From Pseudomonadota bacterium (GTDB taxonomy: Bacteria > Pseudomonadota > Alphaproteobacteria > Caulobacterales > Caulobacteraceae), in the NCBI GenBank assembly GCA_020161365.1, contig JAIUNU010000003.1, positions 248,001 through 312,000 of the forward strand: a DNA stretch of 64,000 nucleotides, written 5' to 3'. The notes beneath the pieces were generated by a model that ran no database searches, was not told the DNA's origin, and saw nothing but the letters and a program-made list of their open reading frames with translations. Made by a program: the position numbers and the translations under genes. How positions within the stretch are numbered: position 1 is the first letter of the stretch; each line of letters opens with the position of its first letter. Shown here piece after piece: positions 8,462 through 17,535 of the stretch.

Positions 8462-8710
8462 ATGACCACCCTCACCTACGATATCGTCGAGCACGACGGC
8501 GGCTGGGCCTACAAGGTCGGGGAGACCTTCTCCGAAACCTTCGAGACTCACGATGCGGCGTTGTCGGCGGCCCGAGCGGCGGCCGAGAAGCAAGAGCAAC
8601 CAGGAGAGACCGAGGGCGTCGTCTACGAGGACCGCAACGCCGTCTGGCATGCCGAGGTCTCGCCGGGCGATGACCGTCCGATCACCCAGGTTCGCGACGC
8701 CGGCGGGTGA
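8462..8710 (+). CDS. DUF2188-like small protein
   Basis: An 82-residue acidic protein. The pattern Y-D-I-V-E-H-D-G-G-W-A-Y-K-V followed by F-x-T-H-D-A-A-L-S-A-A-R-A-A-A-E-K-Q matches the DUF2188 fold, a short beta-hairpin plus helix module of unknown function. The C-terminal half (W-H-A-E-V-S-P-G-D-D-R-P) looks like a second small beta element. There is no signal peptide or membrane segment. The start is well supported by GGAG eight bases before the ATG. It lies 72 bp upstream of the bactofilin gene on the same strand and could be co-transcribed with it. Confidence 0.75.
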   Translation: MTTLTYDIVEHDGGWAYKVGETFSETFETHDAALSAARAAAEKQEQPGETEGVVYEDRNAVWHAEVSPGDDRPITQVRDAGG

Positions 8711-8782
8711 GATCGGCGAAGGCGGCCCATATCTTGCTGCGAGGGGCTTCCCAACGCCCATTTCGAGACAAGGTCGCCGCCG

Positions 8783-9343
8783 ATGTTCGCCAAGAAGAAA
8801 GAGACGCCCGCGAAGCTGGCCCTGACTCCGCTGGAGCCGCAGCGCGCCGCGGCGCCGCAGGTCGCTCAGCCTCAGCCCCAGCCCGCGCCCACGCCGCCTC
8901 CGGCCCGGCCAAAGCCGGCTTCGCTGATCGCCAAAGGCCTGACGATCCGGGGCGACGTCATCGGCGACATTGAGGTGCACCTCGACTGCGTGGTGCTGGG
9001 CGACGTCAAGGTGGGCAAGCTGATTGTGGGCCCGAACGCCCGGATCGAGGGTTCGGTCACCGCTCAGGCCCTGGAAATCCACGGGATGGTGATCGGCTCG
9101 GTCACCGCCCAGAGCGTGCGTCTTTATGGGACAGCCCGCGTCGACGGTGACATCACGCACGAACAGCTGGCGATGGAAACCGGCGCCGAGTTTCAGGGTC
9201 GCAGCCTGAAGTTCCGCCGTCCCGCGCCGACGCCGCCGCAGGCCCAGCACGCGCCGGCTCCCGCTCCCGCGCCCGCGCCGCCGCCCCAGCCGGCCCCGCC
9301 GCCCTCGGCCTCGCAGTTTCCCTACAACCACTCGGCCTACTGA
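8783..9343 (+). CDS. bacB: Bactofilin (BacB-like cytoskeletal protein)
   Basis: A 186-residue bactofilin. The central domain (about residues 48-140) is a run of short glycine-hydrophobic rungs such as L-T-I-R-G-D-V-I-G-D-I-E-V, V-V-L-G-D-V-K-V-G and A-R-I-E-G-S-V-T, the signature of the right-handed beta-helix that polymerises without nucleotide. Pro/Ala/Gln-rich tails flank it on both sides. In C. crescentus two paralogues, BacA and BacB, assemble at the stalked pole and recruit a cell-wall synthase. The longer length and the neighbourhood agree with what I recall for bacB, so I favour it over bacA. Confidence 0.85.
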   Translation: MFAKKKETPAKLALTPLEPQRAAAPQVAQPQPQPAPTPPPARPKPASLIAKGLTIRGDVIGDIEVHLDCVVLGDVKVGKLIVGPNARIEGSVTAQALEIHGMVIGSVTAQSVRLYGTARVDGDITHEQLAMETGAEFQGRSLKFRRPAPTPPQAQHAPAPAPAPAPPPQPAPPPSASQFPYNHSAY

Positions 9344-9484
9344 GCGCCCGTCGGGCCATCAGGCCTGTGGCGTGAAGGCCACGCAGTGACGCTTTCACGG
9401 TCCGGGCACGGAACAGCCGCGCCAAGCCAGGCTTTGATTGAACGAGGGCCGAAGCGACCGGCCCCGTTCGAGGAGCCCTGAACC

Positions 9485-9793
9485 ATGGCCAACAAGCCGC
9501 TGAAGATCGTGTCGCCCGCGCCGGGCGTGGCCGAAATCTACGACCTGGGGCGAGGCCCCGAGTCCACCAGCCAACGCGTTCAGCGGCTGCAGGCCGAGGC
9601 GCGTCTCTTGGCGCGTGAAGAGATCGAGCGCCTGGATCGCGACCTGCGCCGCCTCGCCCAGCAGGCCCGCGCCGTCGCCGACGGCGGCGAAGCCTATCCG
9701 ACGGGTATTCGGGAACTGGCGGGCCGGATTTCGGTGGACACCGCCCAACGCGCCGAGATTCTGCGGGCCCTGCTCGACCGTTCGGTAAGTTGA
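9485..9793 (+). CDS. Hypothetical protein with helical, charged body
   Basis: A 102-residue protein I do not recognise. The N-terminus reads like a short beta segment (LKIVSPAPGVAEIYDLGRG) and residues 30-70 are strongly helical and charged (EARLLAREEIERLDRDLRRLAQQARAVADGG), probably a coiled coil. No signal peptide or membrane helix is visible. The start is supported by GAGGAG (9471-9476) about nine bases before the ATG. A long-loop inverted repeat follows the stop. Codon use resembles the neighbours, so it is very likely a real gene, of unknown function. Confidence 0.7.
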   Translation: MANKPLKIVSPAPGVAEIYDLGRGPESTSQRVQRLQAEARLLAREEIERLDRDLRRLAQQARAVADGGEAYPTGIRELAGRISVDTAQRAEILRALLDRSVS

Positions 9794-9799
9794 GCCATC

Positions 9800-9840
9800 G
9801 GAGCCTCCCGCACGAACTTGGGGTGTCGACGGGAGGCTCC
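9800..9840. repeat. Inverted repeat with 19-base loop
   Basis: Arms GGAGCCTCCCG (9800-9810) and CGGGAGGCTCC (9830-9840) match perfectly. They lie a few bases past the preceding stop. Without a T-run this may be a 3' stabilising hairpin or a weak terminator. Confidence 0.5.
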
Positions 9841-9984
9841 GCGGCGCATCCGCCGCGCTAGGGGACGGTAGGCGGACAGGCGGCGCTTCCGACCACTTCG
9901 CGTCCCGAAGGGGACACCGGGAGAGGGGCGTGGCGGCCGGATCGTAAAGGTTACGTGCAAGGCTTGGCTTTGGACGCGTTCGCG

Positions 9985-10209
9985 TCAGCCGGCCGCGTTG
10001 GCCATCTTTCGCAGGCGGCGCGCCAGGTCCTCGGGACGATCGGCGATCTGGTCGAACAAGGCCTGCACCTCGGCCTCACCGAACCCCGCCGCGCGCAGCG
10101 TACGCCACGCTCCCGCCAGCACCGCCTCGGCGATATCCAGTCGGTCTTCGGTCAATCTCAGGCCCGGGCTGAACGGGCTGTCGAAGGCGGAATTGACGAG
10201 CGGCGACAT
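9985..10209 (-). CDS. Small hypothetical protein
   Basis: A 74-residue protein of unknown function. It appears soluble and mostly helical (RLDIAEAVLAGAWRTLRAAG, then FGEAEVQALFDQIADRPEDLARRLRKMA). A GGAGGG motif precedes the ATG by seven bases, which is the main reason for accepting so short a frame. It stands alone on the minus strand, with a terminator-like palindrome and the next minus-strand gene upstream. I know no motif that would give it a role. Confidence 0.6.
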   Translation of the reverse strand: MSPLVNSAFDSPFSPGLRLTEDRLDIAEAVLAGAWRTLRAAGFGEAEVQALFDQIADRPEDLARRLRKMANAAG

Positions 10210-10298
10210 GTCGGACCCTCCGGCGGTGCATAGTAATGTTCATTTTTTGTTCTCATTCCGCGCCGGAGTCGAGTCCTCTTTCCCACCTCGAATAAGAA

Positions 10299-10326
10299 AG
10301 CCCCGAGGTCGGGGGACCTCGGGGCT
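10299..10326 (-). terminator. Terminator for the small exported protein gene
   Basis: A perfect 12-bp stem, AGCCCCGAGGTC (10299-10310) and GACCTCGGGGCT (10315-10326), reads into TTCTTATT on the minus strand, about 70 bp after the stop of the gene at 10399-10779. Confidence 0.8.
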
Positions 10327-10398
10327 GGACCGGCGTCGACGGGGCGGTCGACGCCGAGCAGATCGCTGGCTCACAACAGCGATCCGATCCGGTGCGGC

Positions 10399-10779
10399 TT
10401 AGCGGCAGACCGTTCGCTCATAGTACGAGCCGCTCCAGCGGTCGTACTCGCGGGTCGTCCAGCACTCACGGTCGCCGTAGTAGGAACGCGGAGCATAGCC
10501 GTATCCATAGCCGTAACGCGGCGGAGGCGGGGGCGGGGGCGGCGCGTAGCGGCGGTCGCGATAACGGTTGTCGCGATGGTCGTCGTCGGCGATCGCAGCG
10601 CCGATGACCAGACCGATGACCCCGGCCGTGATCGCGGCGGCGGCGACGTCGCCGCCCTTGTCGCGGTGATGACGGTGATAGCGCGAGTCCGCCGAAGCCG
10701 TCGTCGCGGCGGCGACCACCGACAGGGCGGCGACGCCGGCGGCGACCCGTCCGACCGTGTTGATCATCTTGTTGGCCAT
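10399..10779 (-). CDS. Small exported protein with glycine-zipper-like segment and polyproline tract
   Basis: A 126-residue secreted protein. A cleavable signal peptide (about residues 1-30, ending TTASADS) is followed by a His/Arg/Asp-rich stretch, a hydrophobic Ala/Gly helix (AAAAITAGVIGLVIGAAIA), an eight-proline run and a Tyr/Gly/Arg-rich tail containing two cysteines (C at the REC and VC-R end), which could pair. The layout is typical of small envelope proteins with a membrane-inserting or glycine-zipper helix. GGGAGG lies just upstream of the ATG. Function is unknown. Confidence 0.7.
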   Translation of the reverse strand: MANKMINTVGRVAAGVAALSVVAAATTASADSRYHRHHRDKGGDVAAAAITAGVIGLVIGAAIADDDHRDNRYRDRRYAPPPPPPPPRYGYGYGYAPRSYYGDRECWTTREYDRWSGSYYERTVCR

Positions 10780-10974
10780 CCCGGCCTCCCTGAGGTCTTC
10801 GCCGCCGTCGCCCGATGCGACGTTCCAAGCGTTGCGGCAACGATCGGATTTCCAGCCTGAACGGCGGCTGAACAGACTTCATCAACCCTGGCCAGAACCG
10901 CTTTGTTCATCTTTTTATGACAGGGTGGCGGCATCGAGGGTCTCTAGCAGCCTTCGCGTTCAGGGAGACCCGCC

Positions 10975-11451
10975 ATGACCAGCACCGTGTCTTACGCCCA
11001 AGGCCAGGCCCTGCAGGTCCTGTCGTTCGAGGTCGGCGCCCAGACCTATTGCGTTCCCGTCAGCGCCGTCCGCGAAATCCGCGGCGTCACGCCCCCGACC
11101 CCGCTGCCCGAGGCTCCGCCCTACGTGCGCGGCGTGATCAACCTGCGCGGCCAGGTCATGCCGGTCATCGACCTGTCCTGGCGTCTCGGCAAGGGCGCGG
11201 CCCAGGACGGCGCCCGCCAGGTCATCATCGTGGTCGAGAACCAGAACGACGTCGCCGGCCTGCTGGTCGACGCGGTCTGCGACAGCTTCACGGTCGAGGC
11301 CGAACAGATCAATCCGCCCCCGGCGATGGGCGACGGCGAGGACTCGCCGCTGGTGTCGGCGGTGATCACCTCGGGCGAAGGCGCGATGACGGTCCTGCTG
11401 GCGGTCAGCCGCATCCTCCCGGAACGCCAACCCGAAGCCCTGGCCGCTTAA
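10975..11451 (+). CDS. cheW: CheW-domain chemotaxis coupling protein
   Basis: A 158-residue single-domain CheW protein, which links chemoreceptors to the CheA kinase at the cell pole. It shows the family pattern L-S-F-E-V-G-x-Q-T-Y-C-V-P-V, V-R-E-I, the conserved V-R-G-V-I-N-L-R-G-Q-V-M-P-V-I-D-L segment, and V-A-G-L-L-V-D-A-V. The length matches ordinary CheW, with a 15-residue N-terminal extension. It stands alone, not in a che cluster, so it may serve as an accessory coupler. GGGAGAC precedes the ATG. Confidence 0.9.
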   Translation: MTSTVSYAQGQALQVLSFEVGAQTYCVPVSAVREIRGVTPPTPLPEAPPYVRGVINLRGQVMPVIDLSWRLGKGAAQDGARQVIIVVENQNDVAGLLVDAVCDSFTVEAEQINPPPAMGDGEDSPLVSAVITSGEGAMTVLLAVSRILPERQPEALAA

Positions 11452-11541
11452 GGGCTCACACCCCCAAACATTTGTTCGAATAGCCCTTCCGTTCGCCCCG
11501 AACGGAACGCTAGTCTCCTTCCAAACAAGAGGGAGACGAGC

Positions 11542-12642
11542 ATGAAGGCCGCTGTTCTGCGCGAGGTGGGCAAACCCCTCGAGATCGAGACCGTGGCCAT
11601 TGGCAAGCCCGGCCCGCGCGAGGTGCTGATCCGCACCAAGGCCGCCGGGGTCTGCCACTCCGACCTGCACTTCGTCGAAGGCTCCTACACCCACGCCCTG
11701 CCCGCCGTGCTGGGCCACGAGAGCGCCGGCATTGTCGAGGCGGTCGGGTCCGAGGTGCGCACCGTCAAGGTCGGCGACCACGTCATCACCTGCCTCAACC
11801 CCTATTGCGGCCACTGCGAGGTCTGTCTGACCGGGCACATGAACCTCTGCATCAGCCCCGAGACGCGCCGCAGCAAGAGCGACGCCCCGCGCCTGTTCAA
11901 GGAGGACCTGAACGGCGGGACCGGCCCGATGGCCCAGTTCCTGAACCTGTCGTCCTTCGCCGAGATGATGCTGGTGCACGAGCACGCGTGCGTCGCCATC
12001 CGTAAGGACATGCCGTTCGACCGCGCCGCCCTGATCGGCTGCTCGGTGATGACGGGCGTTGGCGCAGTGATGCACACCTCCAACGTCCGTCCGGGCGAGA
12101 CCGTGGCGGTGATCGGTTGCGGCGGTGTCGGTCTGGCCACCCTCAACGGCGCGGCCATCGCCGGCGCCGGCCGGATCATCGCCATCGACCGCATCGCCTC
12201 CAAGCTGGAGCTGGCCAAGACCTTCGGCGCCACCGACGTGATCGACGCCTCGCAGGTCGACGACATCGCCAAGGCCGTGGTCGAACTGACGGGCGGCGGC
12301 GTGCATCACAGCTTCGAGGCCATCGGCCTAAAGCAGACGGCCGAAGCGTCGTTCAAGATGCTGCGCCGGGGCGGCACGGCCAATGTCATCGGCATGATCC
12401 CGGTGGGCACCAAGATCGAGCTGCACGGCGTCGACTTCCTCGGCGAGCGCCGCATCCAGGGCAGCTATATGGGCTCCAACCGCTTCCCGGTCGACATGCC
12501 GCGCCTGGTGGACTTCTACATGTCGGGCAAGCTGAAGCTGGACGAACTGATCTCGCGCCGGATCAAGCTGGAGGACGTCAACTCGGCGTTCGACGAGCTG
12601 AAGCGCGGGGAACTGGCGCGGTCGGTGATCGTGTTTGAGTGA
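11542..12642 (+). CDS. Zinc-dependent alcohol dehydrogenase (MDR family)
   Basis: A 366-residue medium-chain dehydrogenase. Catalytic zinc ligands appear in G-V-C-H-S-D and G-H-E, the structural zinc site as C-x2-C-x2-C-x7-C (CGHCEVCLTGHMNLC), and the NAD-binding turn as G-C-G-G-V-G-L. It resembles class III (formaldehyde/S-nitrosoglutathione) and related enzymes but has about 10 residues fewer than typical FrmA; the in vivo alcohol is uncertain. Its stop overlaps the GTG start of the downstream MFS transporter (GTGA), which suggests coupled translation and perhaps a shared substrate. Confidence 0.88.
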   Translation: MKAAVLREVGKPLEIETVAIGKPGPREVLIRTKAAGVCHSDLHFVEGSYTHALPAVLGHESAGIVEAVGSEVRTVKVGDHVITCLNPYCGHCEVCLTGHMNLCISPETRRSKSDAPRLFKEDLNGGTGPMAQFLNLSSFAEMMLVHEHACVAIRKDMPFDRAALIGCSVMTGVGAVMHTSNVRPGETVAVIGCGGVGLATLNGAAIAGAGRIIAIDRIASKLELAKTFGATDVIDASQVDDIAKAVVELTGGGVHHSFEAIGLKQTAEASFKMLRRGGTANVIGMIPVGTKIELHGVDFLGERRIQGSYMGSNRFPVDMPRLVDFYMSGKLKLDELISRRIKLEDVNSAFDELKRGELARSVIVFE

Positions 12643-14039
12643 TAGGAGCGGCGGCGATCCGCGCTGAGGGCGCAAACAGCGGCCACAGGTCTTTAGGAAC
12701 CTGGCGTCTGGCGGCCTTCGCGCTGCCGTGCGTTCCGGTGGCGGCGATGCTCATGCCCGTCGTCGTCTATCTGCCCAACTACTACGCCACGGATCTTGGC
12801 GTCAGCCTGACCGCAATCGGCGTAGCCTTCGGCGTGGTCCGGCTGTTCGATCTGTGGCTTGATCCAGCCCTCGGCTTCCTGATCGACAGGACGAACACGC
12901 GCTTTGGCAGGTTCAAGCCCTGGCTGGTGGCGGGCCTGCCCATCGCCGTGCTCGCGGTCTGGATGCTGTTCATGGCGCGGCCGGGCATCGACGGAAACTA
13001 CATCCTGTTCTGGCTGGTGCTGGGCTTCCTGGGCCAGTCGATGGCGACGATGGCGCATGTCACCTGGGCGGCCAGGCTCGCGCCGGAGTATGGGCAGCGC
13101 GCGCGCGTATTCAGTTGGTGGCAGGGCTTCACGGTCGTGGGCATGCTGGTCGTGCTGGCCATGCCGCCATTGATGAAGCTGGCTTTCGGGCTCGACTATG
13201 GTCAGGGCGTGCGGGCGATGGGCTGGTTCGTGGCCCTAAGCCTGCCTGTGGCCATCCTCCTGGCGCTATGGGCCGTCCACGAGCCGCAGGCGCCGCCGAA
13301 CACCCAGTCCGCCACGTGGCGTCACTATTGGGATTTGATCCGACGACCATCGATCCTGCGATTGCTGGCGTCGGACGTTCTTCTGGGGACTGGCCCCGTC
13401 ATCGCGGGCACGCTGTTCTTCTTCTACTTCGAAGCCATACGCGGCTGGGACCGATCTGAGGCGGGTCTTTTACTGCTGCTCTATTTCACCGGCGCTCTGC
13501 TCGGCGCGCCCCTCTGGGGGCGGCTCGGACAGGCGATCGGCAAGCATCGCGCGCTGGCGATCGCGTCAGTCGCCTACGCTGTCGCCCAGTTATCCGTGCT
13601 GATGGCGCCCGAGGGTCTGGCGTGGGGGATCGTGACCATGACCCTGGCCGGCCTGCCCTACAGCGCCGGGCCCATCCTGTTGCGCGCCATGATGGCCGAC
13701 CTGGGCGACGAGGAGCGCCTCAAGAGCGGGATAGATCGCAGCGGTCTGATGTTTGGCTTGCTGAGCGGGATTGTGAAGATCGGCTCGGCCATCGCGGTTT
13801 TCGCCTCCGTCAGCGCGCTGGACCTCTTTGGGTTCAAGGCTGACCTCGGGGCTGCGAATACGCCGCTAGCGCTGGGCGTGCTCTCGATCAGCTTCGCCGT
13901 CGCGCCCGCGCTTTTGACGCTCGCCGGCGCGATCCTGATCTCAGGACACACCCTGGACAAGGCGGCGCACGACGCCATCCGCAAGGCGCTCGAGGCGCGG
14001 GACGCGGCGCAGACCGTAGCCGAGCCTCCCTCGCGCTAA
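12639..14039 (+). CDS. MFS transporter, GPH (glycoside-pentoside-hexuronide) symporter type
   Basis: A 466-residue transporter with twelve hydrophobic helices. The loop D-P-A-L-G-F-L-I-D-R-T-N-T-R-F-G-R-F-K-P-W after helix 2 is the hallmark of the MFS_2/GPH group, which takes up sugars or related compounds with sodium or protons. I chose the GTG at 12639 because it overlaps the stop of the dehydrogenase gene and no better start precedes helix 1; a ribosome site is not obvious, consistent with translational coupling. The cargo is unknown. A sugar alcohol or aromatic alcohol handled by the dehydrogenase would be one guess. Confidence 0.85.
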   Translation: MIGAAAIRAEGANSGHRSLGTWRLAAFALPCVPVAAMLMPVVVYLPNYYATDLGVSLTAIGVAFGVVRLFDLWLDPALGFLIDRTNTRFGRFKPWLVAGLPIAVLAVWMLFMARPGIDGNYILFWLVLGFLGQSMATMAHVTWAARLAPEYGQRARVFSWWQGFTVVGMLVVLAMPPLMKLAFGLDYGQGVRAMGWFVALSLPVAILLALWAVHEPQAPPNTQSATWRHYWDLIRRPSILRLLASDVLLGTGPVIAGTLFFFYFEAIRGWDRSEAGLLLLLYFTGALLGAPLWGRLGQAIGKHRALAIASVAYAVAQLSVLMAPEGLAWGIVTMTLAGLPYSAGPILLRAMMADLGDEERLKSGIDRSGLMFGLLSGIVKIGSAIAVFASVSALDLFGFKADLGAANTPLALGVLSISFAVAPALLTLAGAILISGHTLDKAAHDAIRKALEARDAAQTVAEPPSR

Positions 14040-14103
14040 CCCCTGTCACACGCCCGCCAAACACCGCATGCTACCTGCGGCTCAGTTTCGCCGGAGTCTC
14101 GCC

Positions 14104-16164
14104 ATGCCCAATCTCGACCGCCGCGCTCTGCTGGCCGCTCTCGGCGCCCTGAGCCTGCCGCCGGCGCTCGCAAGGGCCGCGGCGATCGACGCGGATGTGC
14201 GGACCGGTACGATCCAGGATGTCGAGCACGTGGTGATCCTGATGCAGGAGAACCGCAGCTTCGATCACTATTTCGGAACGCTGAACGGCGTGCGCGGCTT
14301 TGGCGACCGGTTCCCGATCCCCGTACGCGACGCCGCTGGTCGCCAAGACGGCTCGGTCTTCGTCCAGGCCTGGAACAAGGACAAACTCCTCGCGCCGTTC
14401 CCCCTGAACAGCGCCCAGACCTTCGCCCACATGCGCGTCGAGGGCACGCCGCACAGCTGGACCGACGCCCAGGACGCCTGGGACCAGGGCCGCATGGACC
14501 GCTGGCCAGACGCCAAGAAACCGTGGTCGATGGGCTATTTCCAGCGCGCCGATATCCCGTTCCAGTTCGCCCTGGCCGACGCCTTCACCCTGTGCGACGC
14601 CTACCACTGCTCGACCCAGACCGGCACTAACACCAACCGCCTGTTTCTGTGGACCGGGACCAATGACGGGCTCGGAAAGGCCGGCGGCCCGTCGATCTCG
14701 AACAGCCATGACGATTTTCCGGAAAAGGGCGGGGCCAAGGAATCCTACACCTGGACCACCTATCCCGAGCGGCTGCTGAAGGCCGGCGTCTCCTGGCGCA
14801 TCTACCAGGACATGGCCGACAACTTCACCGACAACCCCTTGGCGGGGTTCAAGGCCTATCGCGACGCCCACAAGGACCTGCCGGGCTCGAACCCGCGCCT
14901 GAAGCAGTTGGCTCTGTCGACCCATCACCTGGACAAGCTGCGCGATGACGTGTTGGCCGGCCGCCTGCCGCAGGTCTCGTGGATCATCGCCCCGGCCGCC
15001 GACTCCGAGCATCCCGGCCCCTCCAGCCCCGCCCAAGGCGCGGACTACACCGCGCGCGTCATCGACGCCCTGAGCGCCGATCCCAAGGTCTGGGCGCGCA
15101 CGGTGTTCCTGGTGATGTTCGACGAGAACGACGGCTTCTTCGACCATGTCCCGCCGCCCGCACCGCCGTCGTACGACTCATCGGGCAAGCTGCTGGGCGC
15201 CTCGACCGTCGATCTGACGGCCGAGCACCACCGGGTGCGCAATCCCACCGAGGCCAAGTCCGAGCGCGACGACCTGATGGGCCGCCCCTATGGCCTGGGC
15301 CCCCGCGTGCCTCTGTATGTGATCTCGCCCTGGAGCCGGGGCGGCTACGTCAATAGCCAGGTCTTCGACCACACGTCGGTCATCCGCTTCCTGGAAACGC
15401 GCTTCGGCGTGATGGAGCCCAACATCTCGCCTTGGCGACGGGCGGTATGCGGCGACCTGACGACCTGCTTCGACTTCAAGACACCCAACACCAAGCCCTT
15501 CCCCGCTCTGCCCGCCACGGCCGAGCCGGCGGGTCGGGCCGCAAAGCTGTCCCGCGCCAAGCCGCCGACGCCGGCGGCAGTGGTCGCGCCGTCCCAGGCC
15601 AAGGGTCCGCGCCCGTCGCGCGCCCTGCCCTACGCCCTGGCGGTCGACGGCCGCTATGCCGACGGGACGATCGCCCTGACGTTCAGCAACGCCGGGACGG
15701 CCGCGGCCGTGGTGCATGTCTATGATCGTCTGCGTCTGGACCAGGCGCCGCGCCGCTACACAGTAGGACCGCAAAAGCAACTGAGCGACGTCTGGCCGAC
15801 CGGCCCCTATGATCTGTGGCTCCTAGGGCCCAACGGCTTCCACCGCCGGTTCGTCGGCGACAATGTCGGCCTTGAGATCGCCGCGCGCCCGTCAGAAGAC
15901 GGTCTCCTGCTGACGGTCAGCAACGTGCGCCCCTCTCCGCGGACGGTGCGCGTGGAGATCCTAGGTCAGGAGCCTTGGCAGGTGGACTTCAAGGGCGTCG
16001 ACACCGTGGCGCGGACCGTGGCCACCCAGCAGGGCTGGTACGACGTCACCGTCCGACTGGAGGGCGAGCCGACCTGGCTGCGTCGCCTGGCCGGACGGAT
16101 CGAGACCGGCGCGGACTCGATCAGCGACCCTTGGATGGGCGGCGAGGCCGCGCTGACCGTCTAG
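14104..16164 (+). CDS. Phospholipase C, Tat-exported (PlcN/PlcH family)
   Basis: A 686-residue phosphocholine-type phospholipase C, close to the usual ~700. The N-terminus (NLDRRALLAALGALSLPPA) is a Tat signal. The catalytic domain starts with the metal/nucleophile motif M-Q-E-N-R-S-F-D-H-Y-F-G and carries D-E-N-D-G-F-F-D-H and H-T-S-V-I-R-F-L-E further on, as in the acid phosphatase/PLC superfamily. Two C-terminal beta domains (about residues 505-590 and 595-680) match the family's tandem DUF756 repeats. Likely role: release of phosphate-bearing head groups from lipids outside the cytoplasm. The ATG at 14104 puts the twin arginines at the right distance. Confidence 0.9.
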   Translation: MPNLDRRALLAALGALSLPPALARAAAIDADVRTGTIQDVEHVVILMQENRSFDHYFGTLNGVRGFGDRFPIPVRDAAGRQDGSVFVQAWNKDKLLAPFPLNSAQTFAHMRVEGTPHSWTDAQDAWDQGRMDRWPDAKKPWSMGYFQRADIPFQFALADAFTLCDAYHCSTQTGTNTNRLFLWTGTNDGLGKAGGPSISNSHDDFPEKGGAKESYTWTTYPERLLKAGVSWRIYQDMADNFTDNPLAGFKAYRDAHKDLPGSNPRLKQLALSTHHLDKLRDDVLAGRLPQVSWIIAPAADSEHPGPSSPAQGADYTARVIDALSADPKVWARTVFLVMFDENDGFFDHVPPPAPPSYDSSGKLLGASTVDLTAEHHRVRNPTEAKSERDDLMGRPYGLGPRVPLYVISPWSRGGYVNSQVFDHTSVIRFLETRFGVMEPNISPWRRAVCGDLTTCFDFKTPNTKPFPALPATAEPAGRAAKLSRAKPPTPAAVVAPSQAKGPRPSRALPYALAVDGRYADGTIALTFSNAGTAAAVVHVYDRLRLDQAPRRYTVGPQKQLSDVWPTGPYDLWLLGPNGFHRRFVGDNVGLEIAARPSEDGLLLTVSNVRPSPRTVRVEILGQEPWQVDFKGVDTVARTVATQQGWYDVTVRLEGEPTWLRRLAGRIETGADSISDPWMGGEAALTV

Positions 16165-16236
16165 GCTCCGCGAAAGGTGGGGTGCGCGGGCTAGGGTGGG
16201 CGGTTTAGGGTGCGGCGAAGCTGAAGGATTCGCCGC

Positions 16237-17535
16237 ATGCTCCGCCACACCGCCTCCCTGCTCGCCCTCGCCGCCGTGCTGGTCGCCGCGCCCGCCATAG
16301 CCGCGCCCAAGACCGCCGACGCCGACAAGACCGTCGCCAAGATCGTCGCCTCGCCCGGCTTCAAGAAGGCGGTCGCCAAGCTGGACGCGGACTTCGACCG
16401 CACGGTCGCCGACATCATCACCCTGACCGAGATCCCGGCCCCGCCGTTCAAGGAAGAGCAGCGCGCCAAGGCCTATCTGGAGATGCTGAAGGCCCACGGG
16501 CTGCAGAACGTCGAGATGGACGCCGAGGGCAATGTCATGGGCGTACGTCCGGGCACGGCCACCAAGGGCAAGGGCCCGTTCGTGGTCATCGCCGCCCACC
16601 TCGACACCGTCTTTCCCGAAGGCACCGACGTGAAGGTGCGCCGCGAAGGGACGAAACTGATGGCCCCTGGTATCGGCGACGACACCCGGGCGCTGTCGAC
16701 CCTGCTGGCCTATGTCCGCGCCATGGACGCGGCAGGCATCAAGACCAAGGCTGACATTCTGGTGGTCGGCAATGTCGGCGAGGAGGGCCCCGGCGACCTG
16801 CGAGGGGTGCGCTACCTCTTCAATAAGGGCCCGTACAAGGGCCGGATCGCCTCGTTCTTCTCGATGGACGGCGGTGATCCCGATCGGATCGTCGACCAGG
16901 GCACCGGCTCCAAGCGCTATCGCGTGACCTTCACGGGGCCGGGCGGTCACAGCTACGGCGCATTCGGCATCGTCAATCCGATGGCGGCCATGGCCAAGGC
17001 CGTGACTGACCTCTACGCGGTCGAGGCCCCAAAGAAGCCCAAGACCACCTATTCGGCCAGCGTCACGGGCGGCGGCACCTCGGTGAACTCGATCCCGCAC
17101 GACGTCTTCATGGAGTTCGACATGCGCTCGGAAAGCGCGGCCGAGCTGGCCAAGCTGGACCAGACCCTGATCGGGATCTTCGACAAGGCCGTCGCTGGCG
17201 AGAACGCCGCGCGCTCCACCAAGAACGGCGCGGTCAGCTACCAGGCCAAGGTGATCGGCGAGCGTCCGGCCGGCGCCACGCCGCCCACCGCCGAGATCGT
17301 GGCGCTGACGGAGGGGGCGGTGAAGGCGCTGGGCTACAAGCCGACGCGCGAGGCCAGCTCGACCGACTCCAACATCCCCATGAGCCTGGGCGTGCCGGCC
17401 CTGACCATCGGCGCGGGCTTCCGTGGCGGCCGCGCCCACGCCCTGGACGAATGGATCGACGTCGAAAAGGGCGAGAGCCTGAAGGGCATGCAGGTCGGCC
17501 TCGCCGCCCTGCTGGCCGTGGCGGGGGTGGATTAG
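16237..17535 (+). CDS. M20-family metallopeptidase, exported
   Basis: A 432-residue M20 peptidase with an N-terminal signal peptide (cleavage near A-I-A-A). The dinuclear zinc ligands are visible: H in A-A-H-L-D-T-V, D in G-I-G-D-D-T-R, the E-E pair in V-G-E-E-G-P-G-D, D in S-M-D-G-G-D, and the final H in G-R-A-H-A-L-D-E-W. The layout fits the PepT-like/di- and tripeptidase branch, with a dimerisation lid in the middle. It should hydrolyse small peptides in the periplasm. Its last four bases overlap the end of the convergent EamA gene. Confidence 0.88.
   Translation: MLRHTASLLALAAVLVAAPAIAAPKTADADKTVAKIVASPGFKKAVAKLDADFDRTVADIITLTEIPAPPFKEEQRAKAYLEMLKAHGLQNVEMDAEGNVMGVRPGTATKGKGPFVVIAAHLDTVFPEGTDVKVRREGTKLMAPGIGDDTRALSTLLAYVRAMDAAGIKTKADILVVGNVGEEGPGDLRGVRYLFNKGPYKGRIASFFSMDGGDPDRIVDQGTGSKRYRVTFTGPGGHSYGAFGIVNPMAAMAKAVTDLYAVEAPKKPKTTYSASVTGGGTSVNSIPHDVFMEFDMRSESAAELAKLDQTLIGIFDKAVAGENAARSTKNGAVSYQAKVIGERPAGATPPTAEIVALTEGAVKALGYKPTREASSTDSNIPMSLGVPALTIGAGFRGGRAHALDEWIDVEKGESLKGMQVGLAALLAVAGVD

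Noticed and set aside
8243..9331. 362-codon minus-strand frame opposite the DUF2188 and bactofilin genes
   Set aside because: Both plus-strand genes have good starts and family motifs; the antisense frame is Arg/Gly-rich noise.
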